The position numbers were made by a program, and so were the translations under genes. This document shows positions 16,920 to 24,647 of a DNA stretch of 59,565 nt, piece after piece. This DNA comes from an uncultured Prevotellaceae bacterium. GTDB taxonomy: Bacteria; Bacteroidota; Bacteroidia; Bacteroidales; Bacteroidaceae. The notes under the pieces are model-generated. The model was not told the DNA's origin. It ran no database searches and saw only the letters and a list, made by a program, of their open reading frames with translations. Location: positions 1-59,565 of the forward strand of contig ONMI01000036.1 in the NCBI GenBank assembly GCA_900318915.1. The letters run 5' to 3'. Numbering within the stretch: the stretch's first letter is position 1; each line of letters opens with the position of its first letter.

Positions 16920-18161
16920 TTACTTCAGCACATGCTTCTTGCCGTTCTGTATCACAATGCCTTTGTAGGTCTTGTCCACACGCTGGCCCGATACATTGTA
17001 GAGCGGTGCGTTCAGGTCGATGGCAGTAGCGGTCACCTCTTCGATACCGTCGGTCACACCGTTGAGCGAGTAGAGATAGGTCTCACCCTGCATGGTCTCG
17101 GGGGTAGTGCCCTGGTAGTTGGTAATCTTACCGTAGACCACCACTTCGTCACCCACCTTAATCTGGGTGTCGCCCTCTACCCACTTGCGGTTGCCGAGGT
17201 AGAGCGTGCGGAAGATGTAGAACTGGCCGTTGTCGGTGCCGTCGTCACTGATGTAGAAGCTGGCGTTGCCGAAACGCTCGCCAAACTCGCCGTTGTTGGC
17301 TATCGAGGCAATCTTGCCCTTGATGTAGTAGCCTTCCTCGGTTACGGCGCCCTCTTCAAGGGCGGCGCCGATGTTGTAGGCGGCCACACTGTTGTACGGA
17401 TCCTCAAGGGTGCCGCTGCCGCTGGGCTGGGCGGGCTCGATAATCACGGGCTCCTCAGAGGTCTTGCCGTTGAGCGAGTAGAGGTAGCTCTGCTTCGAGG
17501 CGGTCTCGGGGGTGCCGTTGTAGTTGGTGAGCTTACCGCAGACAATCACCTCGTCGCCGGAGAAGGTGGCGGTGCCGTGGGCTTCATCATAGGCGAACCG
17601 GATGTTGGAGATCTTGCCCTTGATGTAGTAGTCCTGCTCGCTCACCGTGCCCTGCTCGAGGGCGGCAGCGGCGTTGGTGGCGGCTACGTAGTTGAACGGA
17701 TCCTCAAGAGTACCGGTACCGGTGGGCTGGGCGGGTTCCACGGGATCGTCAGCGGTCTTGCCGTTGAGCGAGTAGAGATAGCTCTGCTTCGAGGCGGTCT
17801 CGGGGGTGCCGTTGAAGTTAGTGAGCTTACCGCAGACAATCACCTCGTCACCCAAATTGATATTGGTGTTGCCCTCTACCCAGGGCTTGTTCTCCAGGAA
17901 GTAGGTGCTGTAGACGAGGAACTGGCCTGCTTCGGTACCGTTGTCGCTGATGGAGAAGGTGGCGGTGCCGTGGGCTTCATCATAGGCGAACTTGAACGGG
18001 TCCTCAAGAGTACCGGTGCCTGTGGGCTGGTCGGGCTCGATAATCACGGGCTCGTCGGTGGTCTTGCCGTTGAGCGAGTAGAGGTAGCTCTGCTTAGAGG
18101 CGGTCTCGGGGGTGCCGTTGTAGTTGGTGAGCTTACCGCAGACAATCACCTCGTCGCCCAA
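16920..18161 (-). pseudogene. OB-fold-repeat secreted protein, 3' part after frameshift
   Basis: This frame continues the protein that starts at 19450. It holds repeats 2-5 of a domain of about 110 residues (GTGTLEDPFNYVAA, YYIKGKI, ATFSISDNGTE, WVEGNT, GDEVIVCGKLTNYNGTPE, KQSYLYSLNGK) that looks like an OB-fold. The frame is open upstream of 18161 to about 18297, where it is broken from the 5' part. Repeat 3 lacks its first strand region (junction near 17990) and repeat 4 lacks its middle (junction near 17558); both of these deletions keep the frame. Repeat 5 is intact and is followed by LYNVSGQRV and KGIVIQNGKKHVLK, the sorting-like tail. As it stands the tail cannot be made from the 19450 start, so the gene is broken or the assembly collapsed repeats. 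Confidence 0.75.
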
Positions 18162-18181
18162 ATTGATCTGGGTGTTGCCCT

Positions 18182-19450
18182 CTACCCAGCTCTTGTTTTC
18201 CAGGAAGTAGGTGCTGTAGACGAGGAACTGGCCTGCTTCGGTACCGTTGTCGCTGATGGAGAAGGTGGCGGTGCCGTGGGCTTCATCATAGGCGAACTGG
18301 CGGCTACGTAGTTGAACGGATCATCAAGAGTACCGGTGCCGGTGGGCTGGTCGGGCTCGATAATCACGGGCTCGTCGGTGGTCTTGCCGTTGAGCGAGTA
18401 GAGATAGCTCTGTTTCGAGGCGGTCTCGGGAGTGCCGTTGTAGTTGGTGAGCTTACCGCAGATGATGACCTCGTCGCCCAACTTGATCTGGGTGTTGCCC
18501 TCTACCCAGGGCTTGTTCTCCAGGAAGTAGGTGGCGTAGATCTGGAACTGGTCGTTCTCGCTGCCGTCGTCGCTGATAAAGAAGGTGGCGGTGCCGTAAG
18601 AGGCACTGAAGGTAAACTTGATCTGTGAAATCTTGCCCTTGATGTAGTAGTCCTGGTCGGTCACCTGACCCTGTTCAAGAGAGGCGGCCAACTCGGAGGC
18701 GGCGATGGCGTTGAACGGGTCGGAAAGGGTGCCGCTGCCACTGCCGCTGCCGCCCTCTTCCTTCACAAAGGTCTTCTCCACTATGTCACTCGCATTGCCG
18801 TCATAGTCTTCCTCATAGGCTATCACCTTTGTGGTCTTGGTGATGGTGAAGGGCGATGTGTATTGAAGAGAAGAACTGGAAATCACAGGATGGGTGCCGT
18901 CGATGGTGTAGTACACGGCGAAGTCGGGATTCGACGGGGTGATGGTCACCGTCGTGCTGCCCTTGAAGGGTGTCTGGCCGGAGATGGTCAGTGCCTGCGG
19001 CTCAGCGGCGCCCACCACCACGGTGATGCTCGTCATGCGTACCTGGTTGGCGCCGGCGGTCCAGGAAATCTGTGAGGCGTCGCCGGTCCAGTTGCCGTCA
19101 GTGCCGCTGTAGGTGTAGGTGCCGGTAGTGCAGTCGGTGAAACTGCCCGGACCGTACTTGGCATCGTCCTTCGCCGTGCAGGTGAAGGTCACCGAGGTGA
19201 TGTTGCCGATGGTCGAGCTGATGGTGAAGGTTGAGCTTTTGTAGACCCTGTACTGCTGTCCGTTGCCGAACGAGCCGGTGGGGCTGGCCGAGATGGTGAT
19301 GCCGTCTTTGGTCACCTGGTCCTCACCGGTGCTGCTGCCGGCTTGGCTGCCGAGGTCGGTGGTAGGGTCGAACACCACGGTCGTGGCGAGGGCCTGGCCG
19401 CAGACCAGGGCCAGGAGGGCCAGCATGGTTGTGCGTAAAAATTTTCTCAT
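18182..19450 (-). CDS. OB-fold-repeat secreted protein, 5' part
   Basis: A 422-residue product from a clear signal peptide start (MRKFLRTTMLALLALVCGQALA). Residues about 23-175 form a beta-sandwich-like domain, also seen in form at the start of the 40698 protein. Residues about 178-250 match a chitobiase/beta-hexosaminidase C-terminal type domain (FAVYYTIDGTHPVISSSS). One complete OB-like repeat follows (about 260-365). After TLDDPFNYVAA the frame is lost: the last 33 residues are a low-complexity out-of-frame tail. Compared with the intact linker at 17598-17678, 79 bases are missing at about 18297, which explains the shift. It lies between the susC promoter region and the GH28-GH105 gene, so a role in pectin binding is possible but unproven. 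Confidence 0.75.
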   Translation of the reverse strand: MRKFLRTTMLALLALVCGQALATTVVFDPTTDLGSQAGSSTGEDQVTKDGITISASPTGSFGNGQQYRVYKSSTFTISSTIGNITSVTFTCTAKDDAKYGPGSFTDCTTGTYTYSGTDGNWTGDASQISWTAGANQVRMTSITVVVGAAEPQALTISGQTPFKGSTTVTITPSNPDFAVYYTIDGTHPVISSSSLQYTSPFTITKTTKVIAYEEDYDGNASDIVEKTFVKEEGGSGSGSGTLSDPFNAIAASELAASLEQGQVTDQDYYIKGKISQIKFTFSASYGTATFFISDDGSENDQFQIYATYFLENKPWVEGNTQIKLGDEVIICGKLTNYNGTPETASKQSYLYSLNGKTTDEPVIIEPDQPTGTGTLDDPFNYVAASSPMMKPTAPPPSPSATTVPKQASSSSTAPTSWKTRAG

Positions 19451-19509
19451 AGTTTAATTGGTTTTGTTATTGATAAATGTTGTTGAGTTATGTCTTGTCT
19501 TCGTTTTTT

Positions 19510-19543
19510 TTGAGGTGGGTCCTGCTTGGAGAACCCACCTCAA
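19510..19543 (-). terminator. Hairpin after GH28-GH105 gene
   Basis: Perfect 11-bp stem ttgaggtgggt / acccacctcaa with a 12-base loop, 17 bp after the stop at 19561. For minus-strand transcripts the tract after the stem is A-rich, not U-rich, so termination may be weak or need another factor. Confidence 0.45.
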
Positions 19544-19560
19544 GAGGGGCTGCGGCAAGC

Positions 19561-22110
19561 TTACTTGCCCTTGCCTTCCATCTCGAGCGAGGCCCAGATA
19601 AACGGACCCACACCCTTGGCGTCGTTGTCGCGCACCGGCTCGCTCATGTAGTAGTCGAAACTGCCGTCGCGCTTGTAGTTGGGCTTCTCCACATACGGAC
19701 CGGGAGCCGGACCAAGGCCCGACACCTCGCAGCAGCGGGTCAGCGAGATGGTCTTGTCGGCGTTCACACGCACAAATTCCTTCAGAATGCCCTCGTAGGC
19801 CTTCACACCGGCGGCCTTGTAGCTCTCAGGCAGATAACCCTTGCGCACGCCTTTCAGCAGGCAGTAGGCGAACATCGACGAGCAGGTCGACTCGAGGTAG
19901 TTGCGCGGGTCCTGCACGTCGAGCACGTCGTACCACACGCCGGTGGCCTTGTCCTGGTATTTCACCACGGCTTTCATGGCTTTCTGGAAGAGTTCCACCA
20001 CGTCGTCGCGGTCGTCGGTGCCCTCGGGCAGCGCGTCGAGCACTTCTATCATGGCCATCGTATACCAGCCCAGGGCACGGCCCCAGGTGTGTTTCGAAAG
20101 GCCGGTCTCCTTGTCGGCCCAGAAGGCCTCGTGGGTCTCATCCCAGGCGTGTTTCCACAGACCGGTCTTGGCGTCGTAGGTGCGGGAGTCGGTCTTCGTA
20201 ATCTGGTCGATGGCGTCGTCGTAGTATTTCGGGGCTTTCTTGCCTTTCAGGGCCTGGGCGGCATAGGTGTAGAAGGGCAGACCCATGAAGATGCCGTCGA
20301 GCCATACCTGGTTGGCGTAGATGGCTTTGTGCCACCACACGCCTTCCTTGGTGCGGGGCTGCTTCTCCAACTGCTTGTAGAGGGTCTTCAGCGCCTTGGC
20401 CATGCCTTTGGTGCGCAGCTCGGGGAAGGTCTCCTGCATACGGAAGATGTAGCGGGCCGTGCGCACGTTGTCCAGGTTGAAGTCTTCGTATTTGTAACCC
20501 GTGATGTTGCCCTTCTCGTCAATCATCTTGGCGGGATACTCCTTCAGGTAGTTGGCTATCTTCTCGTCGCCGTAGGCCAGGTAGGTGTCGAGCATGCCTT
20601 CCTGCTCTATGCCCATCACATAGCTCCATTTGGGCTTCTTGGCAAAGTCGAGCAGATAGGGGTGCTCCACGCGCTGCATCTCCGAGTAGGTCATCCACTG
20701 GCTGTAGGGGTAGGGGTTCTCGGTGAGCAGCAGCGAGCCGTTCACCATCACATTGTCCAGATGCAGGTCGTGGCTCTTGCCCGTGCGGTGCAGACCCTTG
20801 TCCTGCACACCCTCGAAGCGGCAGTTCTTCACATTGATGTTGTACACGTTGTCGGCATCGTCGAGACCGTTCACCAGCAGACCGTATTTGCTCTTCTGGC
20901 AGGTCACGTCTTCCATGTATACATTGCGCACCGTGGGGTTGAAACCGCGGCAGCAGTTCTCCTTCGGCTCGTAGTTCAGGTTGATGCGCATCACGGCCTC
21001 ACGACACTGGCCCACCGTCACCTTGCGCATGTAGATGTTCTCGATGATGCCTCCGCGGCACGAGTTGGTCTTGATGCGGAGCACACGGTCCAGATCGGGA
21101 GAGTCCATCTGGCAGTTCTCCACATACACGTTGCGGCAACCGCCGCTTATCTCGCTGCCTATCACCACACCGCCGTGGCCGTCTTCCATCACGCAGTTGC
21201 GCACTATCATGTTCTGGCTCGGGATGTTCCACTTGCGGCCGTCGGCATTGCGCCCGCTCTTAATGGCGATGCAGTCGTCGCCGGTGTGGAAGGTGCAGTT
21301 CTCTATCAGCACACGGTCGCACGACTCGGGGTCGCAGCCGTCACCGTTGGGGCCTTCGTTCCATATCTTCACACCGCGCACGGTGATGTCGTTGCTCAGA
21401 AGGGGGTGAATCACCCAGAAGGGCGACCGCAGCAGCGTCACGTTCTCTATCAGGATGCCGTCGCACTTGTACAGGTTGATGAGCTGCGGACGCAAGCCCT
21501 TGCCCTTGCCGTAGATGCGCTCGCTCACGTCAACACCGTCCTCGGCTTGCTTCAGTAATTCCAGACGGGTCACCTTCTGACTCTCGGCCTGGCCTTCCAC
21601 ATAACCGAAACGGTCCTTGCCACACATGTTCCACCAGGTCTCGTTGCTGCCGTTACCGTCGATGGTGCCCTCGCCGGTGATGGCCACGTCGGTCTCACCG
21701 TAGGCGTAGATGCAGGGGGAGTAGTTGTACACGTCGATGCCCTCCCAGCGGGTCAGCACCGTGGGGTAGAGGTCGCGGTCGAAAGCGAACAGCAGGGTGG
21801 CACCTTTCTCCACCACCAGATTCACGTGGCTCTTCAGGCGCAGCGCACCGGTGTTGTAAGTGCCGGCGGGCACCACCACCTTGCCGCCGCCGGCCTTCGA
21901 ACAGGCTGCTATAGCCGCATTGATGGCTTTCTGGTTCTTGGCGGCCGTGGCTTTCTCTGAGGCGCCGTACTTGAGAATGGAGAAGGTCTTGTCAGGAAAC
22001 TGAACCTGACGGATGCTTTTCTCGATTTGCTTGTAGTCGGTGTCCCAACCTGCCGCCCATAGCGTAACGGGCAGCATAAGCAGAAGGACAATGGTTTTTA
22101 AGTACTTCAT
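19561..22110 (-). CDS. Secreted GH28 polygalacturonase - GH105 unsaturated uronyl hydrolase fusion
   Basis: An 849-residue bifunctional pectinase. The start chosen is MKYLKTIVLLLMLPVTLWAAG, a signal peptide; an upstream frame to 22251 adds a basic non-signal stretch and is not used. The first half is a GH28 beta-helix with the family motifs GPNGDGCDPES, GDDCIAIKSG, GHGGVVIGSE and RIKTN. The second half is a GH105-type (alpha/alpha)6 barrel with QVWLDGIFMG (catalytic Asp), HAWDETHEAFWAD, WGRALGWYTMAM and STCSSMFAY. The first domain should cut galacturonan backbones, the second should remove the unsaturated uronate left by lyases such as the PL1 enzyme at 6928. A small -7 box (22164-22171) lies upstream. 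It is unusual to have both steps in one chain, and this ties the locus firmly to pectin. Confidence 0.93.
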   Translation of the reverse strand: MKYLKTIVLLLMLPVTLWAAGWDTDYKQIEKSIRQVQFPDKTFSILKYGASEKATAAKNQKAINAAIAACSKAGGGKVVVPAGTYNTGALRLKSHVNLVVEKGATLLFAFDRDLYPTVLTRWEGIDVYNYSPCIYAYGETDVAITGEGTIDGNGSNETWWNMCGKDRFGYVEGQAESQKVTRLELLKQAEDGVDVSERIYGKGKGLRPQLINLYKCDGILIENVTLLRSPFWVIHPLLSNDITVRGVKIWNEGPNGDGCDPESCDRVLIENCTFHTGDDCIAIKSGRNADGRKWNIPSQNMIVRNCVMEDGHGGVVIGSEISGGCRNVYVENCQMDSPDLDRVLRIKTNSCRGGIIENIYMRKVTVGQCREAVMRINLNYEPKENCCRGFNPTVRNVYMEDVTCQKSKYGLLVNGLDDADNVYNINVKNCRFEGVQDKGLHRTGKSHDLHLDNVMVNGSLLLTENPYPYSQWMTYSEMQRVEHPYLLDFAKKPKWSYVMGIEQEGMLDTYLAYGDEKIANYLKEYPAKMIDEKGNITGYKYEDFNLDNVRTARYIFRMQETFPELRTKGMAKALKTLYKQLEKQPRTKEGVWWHKAIYANQVWLDGIFMGLPFYTYAAQALKGKKAPKYYDDAIDQITKTDSRTYDAKTGLWKHAWDETHEAFWADKETGLSKHTWGRALGWYTMAMIEVLDALPEGTDDRDDVVELFQKAMKAVVKYQDKATGVWYDVLDVQDPRNYLESTCSSMFAYCLLKGVRKGYLPESYKAAGVKAYEGILKEFVRVNADKTISLTRCCEVSGLGPAPGPYVEKPNYKRDGSFDYYMSEPVRDNDAKGVGPFIWASLEMEGKGK

Positions 22111-22163
22111 TGTGTGTAGTTTGAATGGGTTGTACGTGCGGTATGCGCACACTCTTTGCTTTG

Positions 22164-22171
22164 CAAAGATA
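22164..22171 (-). promoter_or_regulatory. Putative -7 box for GH28-GH105 gene
   Basis: Minus-strand TATCTTTG, followed by GCAAAG, about 54 bp before the ATG at 22110. No clear TTTG at -33 was found. Confidence 0.4.
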
Positions 22172-22361
22172 AACAAATTTTTTGAGATAGATGCCTTTCC
22201 GCTCCTTTTTCTTCGATTTCGTGCTGCTATTGATGCTTTACCCCCTGACACGCAAATGCCCGGAAATCGTTATTTACAGAGCAAGTTCTTTCATAAACAG
22301 AACTCAAAATCAGCGGCTTGCCAATTCTTGTTGAAGAAATAATTCAGTGATTTCACACAGC

Positions 22362-22402
22362 AAAAAAAATAAGGATGAGCACTCACTTGGAGTCTCATCC
22401 TT
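22362..22402 (-). terminator. Terminator of tRNA-Cys gene
   Basis: Perfect 9-bp stem aaggatgag / ctcatcctt with a 14-base loop, followed in the minus direction by A and eight Ts. It starts 4 bp after the tRNA 3' end. Confidence 0.9.
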
Positions 22403-22406
22403 ATCG

Positions 22407-22478
22407 AGGTACCTAGCGGAGTCGAACCGCTCTAATCGGTTTTGCAGACCGGTGACTAAGCCGCTCATCCAAGGTACC
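22407..22478 (-). tRNA. tRNA-Cys (anticodon GCA)
   Basis: A 72-nt cloverleaf on the minus strand: acceptor GGTACCT/AGGTACC with U73, the cysteine discriminator base; D arm with GATGAGCGGCTTAGTC; anticodon arm CCGGTCTGCAAAACCG with GCA; T arm GCGGTTCGACTCCGC. CCA is not encoded. A terminator follows directly. Confidence 0.95.
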
Positions 22479-22508
22479 GATTAGTTTTGCGGTGCAAAGA
22501 TACTGCTT

Positions 22509-22775
22509 TTATTCCGTACGGCCAAATTTTTTGATGCTTTTTTTTGAGCCGCACCTTTCCTGAGGGCACTGCTCTTCATCGGCAGACCCTTTTTTCTGCA
22601 GGCAGTGCGCCGTCTTGTGCGGACAGTCAGCCTTTTCCCGCAGTTCCTCACGCAGACGGCAGCCCGTGCATCCGGCGCAGGGGTCGGATGGGGCATGCAC
22701 TGCCTTTCTTATACGCGCGATGGCATAGACGATGCAGGCGGTGAGGACCAGAAGGGTCAGAATGGTTTGAAGCAT
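22509..22775 (-). CDS. FeoB-associated Cys-rich membrane protein
   Basis: A small membrane protein of 88 residues from the ATG at 22775, or 97 residues from an in-frame ATG at 22802. One transmembrane helix (MLQTILTLLVLTACIVYAIARI) is followed by a basic stretch and a Cys-rich tail (CAGCTGC, then further Cys pairs). This layout matches the FeoB-associated Cys-rich family, thought to help ferrous iron uptake. No feoA or feoB gene is in the window, so the link is by family only. It lies just upstream of the tRNA-Cys gene on the same strand. Confidence 0.75.
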   Translation of the reverse strand: MLQTILTLLVLTACIVYAIARIRKAVHAPSDPCAGCTGCRLREELREKADCPHKTAHCLQKKGSADEEQCPQERCGSKKSIKKFGRTE

Positions 22776-22889
22776 GACTTTTCGGGCCTCAAATATAGAC
22801 ATAATTTGTGGATTTATAAGCCTGTCAGATGAAGATTTTGATGCCTAATGGGGAAAAATAACGGGAAATGGAAAAATTTGTTCAAAAAA

Positions 22890-22921
22890 TTTGTTGGATT
22901 GAAAGTATTTTTCTACATTTG
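22890..22921 (+). promoter_or_regulatory. Promoter of trpB2 leader
   Basis: TTTG at 22890-22893, exactly 20 nt, then TACATTTG at 22914-22921: a perfect Bacteroidetes promoter. The same layout (TTTG, 20 nt, TACATTTG) precedes the second trp leader at 45934-45965. Confidence 0.85.
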
Positions 22922-22948
22922 CCGACGTAATGTAACTTTTTAACGGAT

Positions 22949-22993
22949 ATGAGTAATATTTTGTTCTCTGCATGGTGGTGGCGCAGCTCGTGA
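22949..22993 (+). CDS. trpL: trp leader peptide upstream of trpB2
   Basis: A 14-codon open frame, MSNILFSAWWWRSS, with three consecutive Trp codons. It begins about 28 nt after the -7 box and is followed by a possible pause hairpin (GGCG...CGCC at about 22980-23027) and a terminator at 23043-23080. Its end AWWWRSS is identical to that of the leader at 45992-46036. This is the classic design of Trp-starvation attenuation: stalling at the Trp codons should prevent the terminator from forming. Confidence 0.85.
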   Translation: MSNILFSAWWWRSS

Positions 22994-23042
22994 TTCGATA
23001 GTCGTGAGTCAGCATCGCCGTGTGGTAAAATCCAACATACAA

Positions 23043-23080
23043 AAGGCCTGCCGTTCTTGCGACAGGCCTTCTTCCTTTTT
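23043..23080 (+). terminator. Attenuator terminator before trpB2
   Basis: Stem aaggcctg / caggcctt with loop ccgttcttgcga, then cttccttttt. It lies between the leader peptide and trpB2, 41 nt before the gene. The loop and stem closely match the attenuator at 46081-46120. Confidence 0.85.
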
Positions 23081-23120
23081 GTAAAAACAACAGTATTCAA
23101 CATTATAAAATAAAGGTATT

Positions 23121-24488
23121 ATGACAAAGCAGAAAAGATTTATCCTTCAGGAGAAGGACTTGCCCACCAAGTGGTACAACATTCAGGCTGAGATGCCCAA
23201 CAAACCGCTGCCGCCGCTCAATCCGGCCACCAAAGAGCCGCTCAAGGCCGAAGACCTGGCGCATATCTTCAGTCTGGAGTGCTCCAAACAGGAACTCGAT
23301 ACGGAGCATGCATGGATAGACATCCCTGAGCCGGTGCTCGATATGTACAAGTATTATCGCTCCACACCGCTGGTCAGGGCCTATGCCCTCGAAAAGGCGC
23401 TCGACACACCCGCACATATCTACTTCAAGAACGAGAGTGTCAACCCGCTCGGCTCGCACAAGGTCAACTCGGCGCTGCCGCAGTGCTATTACTGCAAGCA
23501 GGAGGGAACCACCAATGTCACTACAGAGACGGGAGCCGGACAGTGGGGGGCCGCACTGAGCTACGCCGCCAAGGTGTTCGGACTCGAGGCGGCCGTCTAC
23601 CAGGTCAAAATCTCCATGAAGCAGAAACCTTACCGCTCGTCTATCATGCGCACATTCGGCGCCACCGTAGAGGGTTCGCCCTCTATGTCGACAAGGGCGG
23701 GAAAGGATATCATCACACGCGACCCGCTGCATCCGGGCTCTCTCGGAACGGCCATCTCCGAGGCCGTGGAGCTGGCCACCACCACACCGGGATGCAAATA
23801 CACGCTCGGGTCGGTGCTCAACCATGTGGCGCTCCACCAGAGCATCATCGGCCTGGAGGCGGAGCTGCAGATGGAGATGGCGGGCGAATATCCCGACAAA
23901 ATCATCGCCTGCTTCGGCGGCGGGTCCAATTTCGGAGGCATCGCCTTCCCCTTCATGAGGCATAACTTCACCGGCGAGCGACACACGGAGTTCATCGCTG
24001 CCGAGCCGGCCAGCTGCCCCAAACTTACCCGCGGACGGTTCGAGTATGACTTCGGCGACGAGGCTGGATACACACCGCTGCTGCCCATGTTCACGCTCGG
24101 TCACGGCTTCAAGCCGGCCAACATACACGCCGGTGGCCTGCGCTACCATGGGGCAGGCATGATTGTGAGCCAGCTGCTGAAGGACGGGTTCATGAAGGGT
24201 GTCGATATCCCGCAGCTCGAGACCTTCGAGGCCGGACTCCTCTTCAGCCGCACCGAGGGCATCATACCGGCGCCGGAGAGCAGCCATGCCATCGCTGCCA
24301 CCATACGCGAGGCCATCAAGTGCAGGGAGACGGGAGAGAAGCAGGTGCTGCTCTTCAACCTGAGCGGACACGGACTCATCGATATGACGGCCTATGAGAA
24401 TTATCTCAACGGCGACCTCCGCAACTATGAGCTGCCCGATGAGGTGATACAGGAGAACCTGAGCAAGTTGCCGCACATTATTAAATAG
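23121..24488 (+). CDS. trpB2: Tryptophan synthase beta chain, TrpB2 type
   Basis: A 455-residue PLP enzyme of the TrpB2 (TrpB-like) subfamily, which condenses indole and serine to tryptophan and may work without TrpA. It has the long N-terminal extension of TrpB2 (WYNIQAEMPNKPLPPLNP), the PLP lysine in NPLGSHKVNSA (Lys114), TETGAGQWGAA, and the phosphate-binding loop GGGSNFGG. A second, standard trpB lies at 49560. The gene stands alone behind its own Trp attenuator, so it should be made when charged tRNA-Trp runs low; this is direct evidence in the sequence that it serves Trp supply, perhaps as indole salvage. A strong terminator follows at 24524. Confidence 0.94.
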   Translation: MTKQKRFILQEKDLPTKWYNIQAEMPNKPLPPLNPATKEPLKAEDLAHIFSLECSKQELDTEHAWIDIPEPVLDMYKYYRSTPLVRAYALEKALDTPAHIYFKNESVNPLGSHKVNSALPQCYYCKQEGTTNVTTETGAGQWGAALSYAAKVFGLEAAVYQVKISMKQKPYRSSIMRTFGATVEGSPSMSTRAGKDIITRDPLHPGSLGTAISEAVELATTTPGCKYTLGSVLNHVALHQSIIGLEAELQMEMAGEYPDKIIACFGGGSNFGGIAFPFMRHNFTGERHTEFIAAEPASCPKLTRGRFEYDFGDEAGYTPLLPMFTLGHGFKPANIHAGGLRYHGAGMIVSQLLKDGFMKGVDIPQLETFEAGLLFSRTEGIIPAPESSHAIAATIREAIKCRETGEKQVLLFNLSGHGLIDMTAYENYLNGDLRNYELPDEVIQENLSKLPHIIK

Positions 24489-24523
24489 GTTCCCTTTAAT
24501 ATAGGTTCACACCCTAACCATAC

Positions 24524-24561
24524 AAAGCGCCGCCCTGACCCATGTCGAGGCGGCGCTTTTT
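24524..24561 (+). terminator. Terminator of trpB2
   Basis: Perfect 11-bp stem aaagcgccgcc / ggcggcgcttt with a T run, 36 bp after the trpB2 stop. Confidence 0.9.
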
Positions 24562-24605
24562 ACGCAACTTTCAGAAGTATCCAAGGTATATAAATAGTAG
24601 AACCC

Positions 24606-24647
24606 AAAGGGCATATGTCCCTTTAACTTCCCTTTAACTTCCCTTTA
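24606..24647 (+). repeat. 11-bp tandem repeat element, copy 2
   Basis: Palindromic head aaagggcatatgtcccttt (24606-24624) followed by three units of CCCTTTAACTT. The array runs right into the stop codon of the minus-strand isomerase gene at 24645. Confidence 0.8.

Noticed and set aside
19477-21558. 693-residue plus-strand frame opposite GH28-GH105
   Set aside because: Composition (very rich in His, Val, Gly, Ala) is that of a reverse-strand shadow of a GC-rich gene.
23103-24476. 457-residue minus frame opposite trpB2
   Set aside because: Complete overlap with a certain gene and no recognisable domain.
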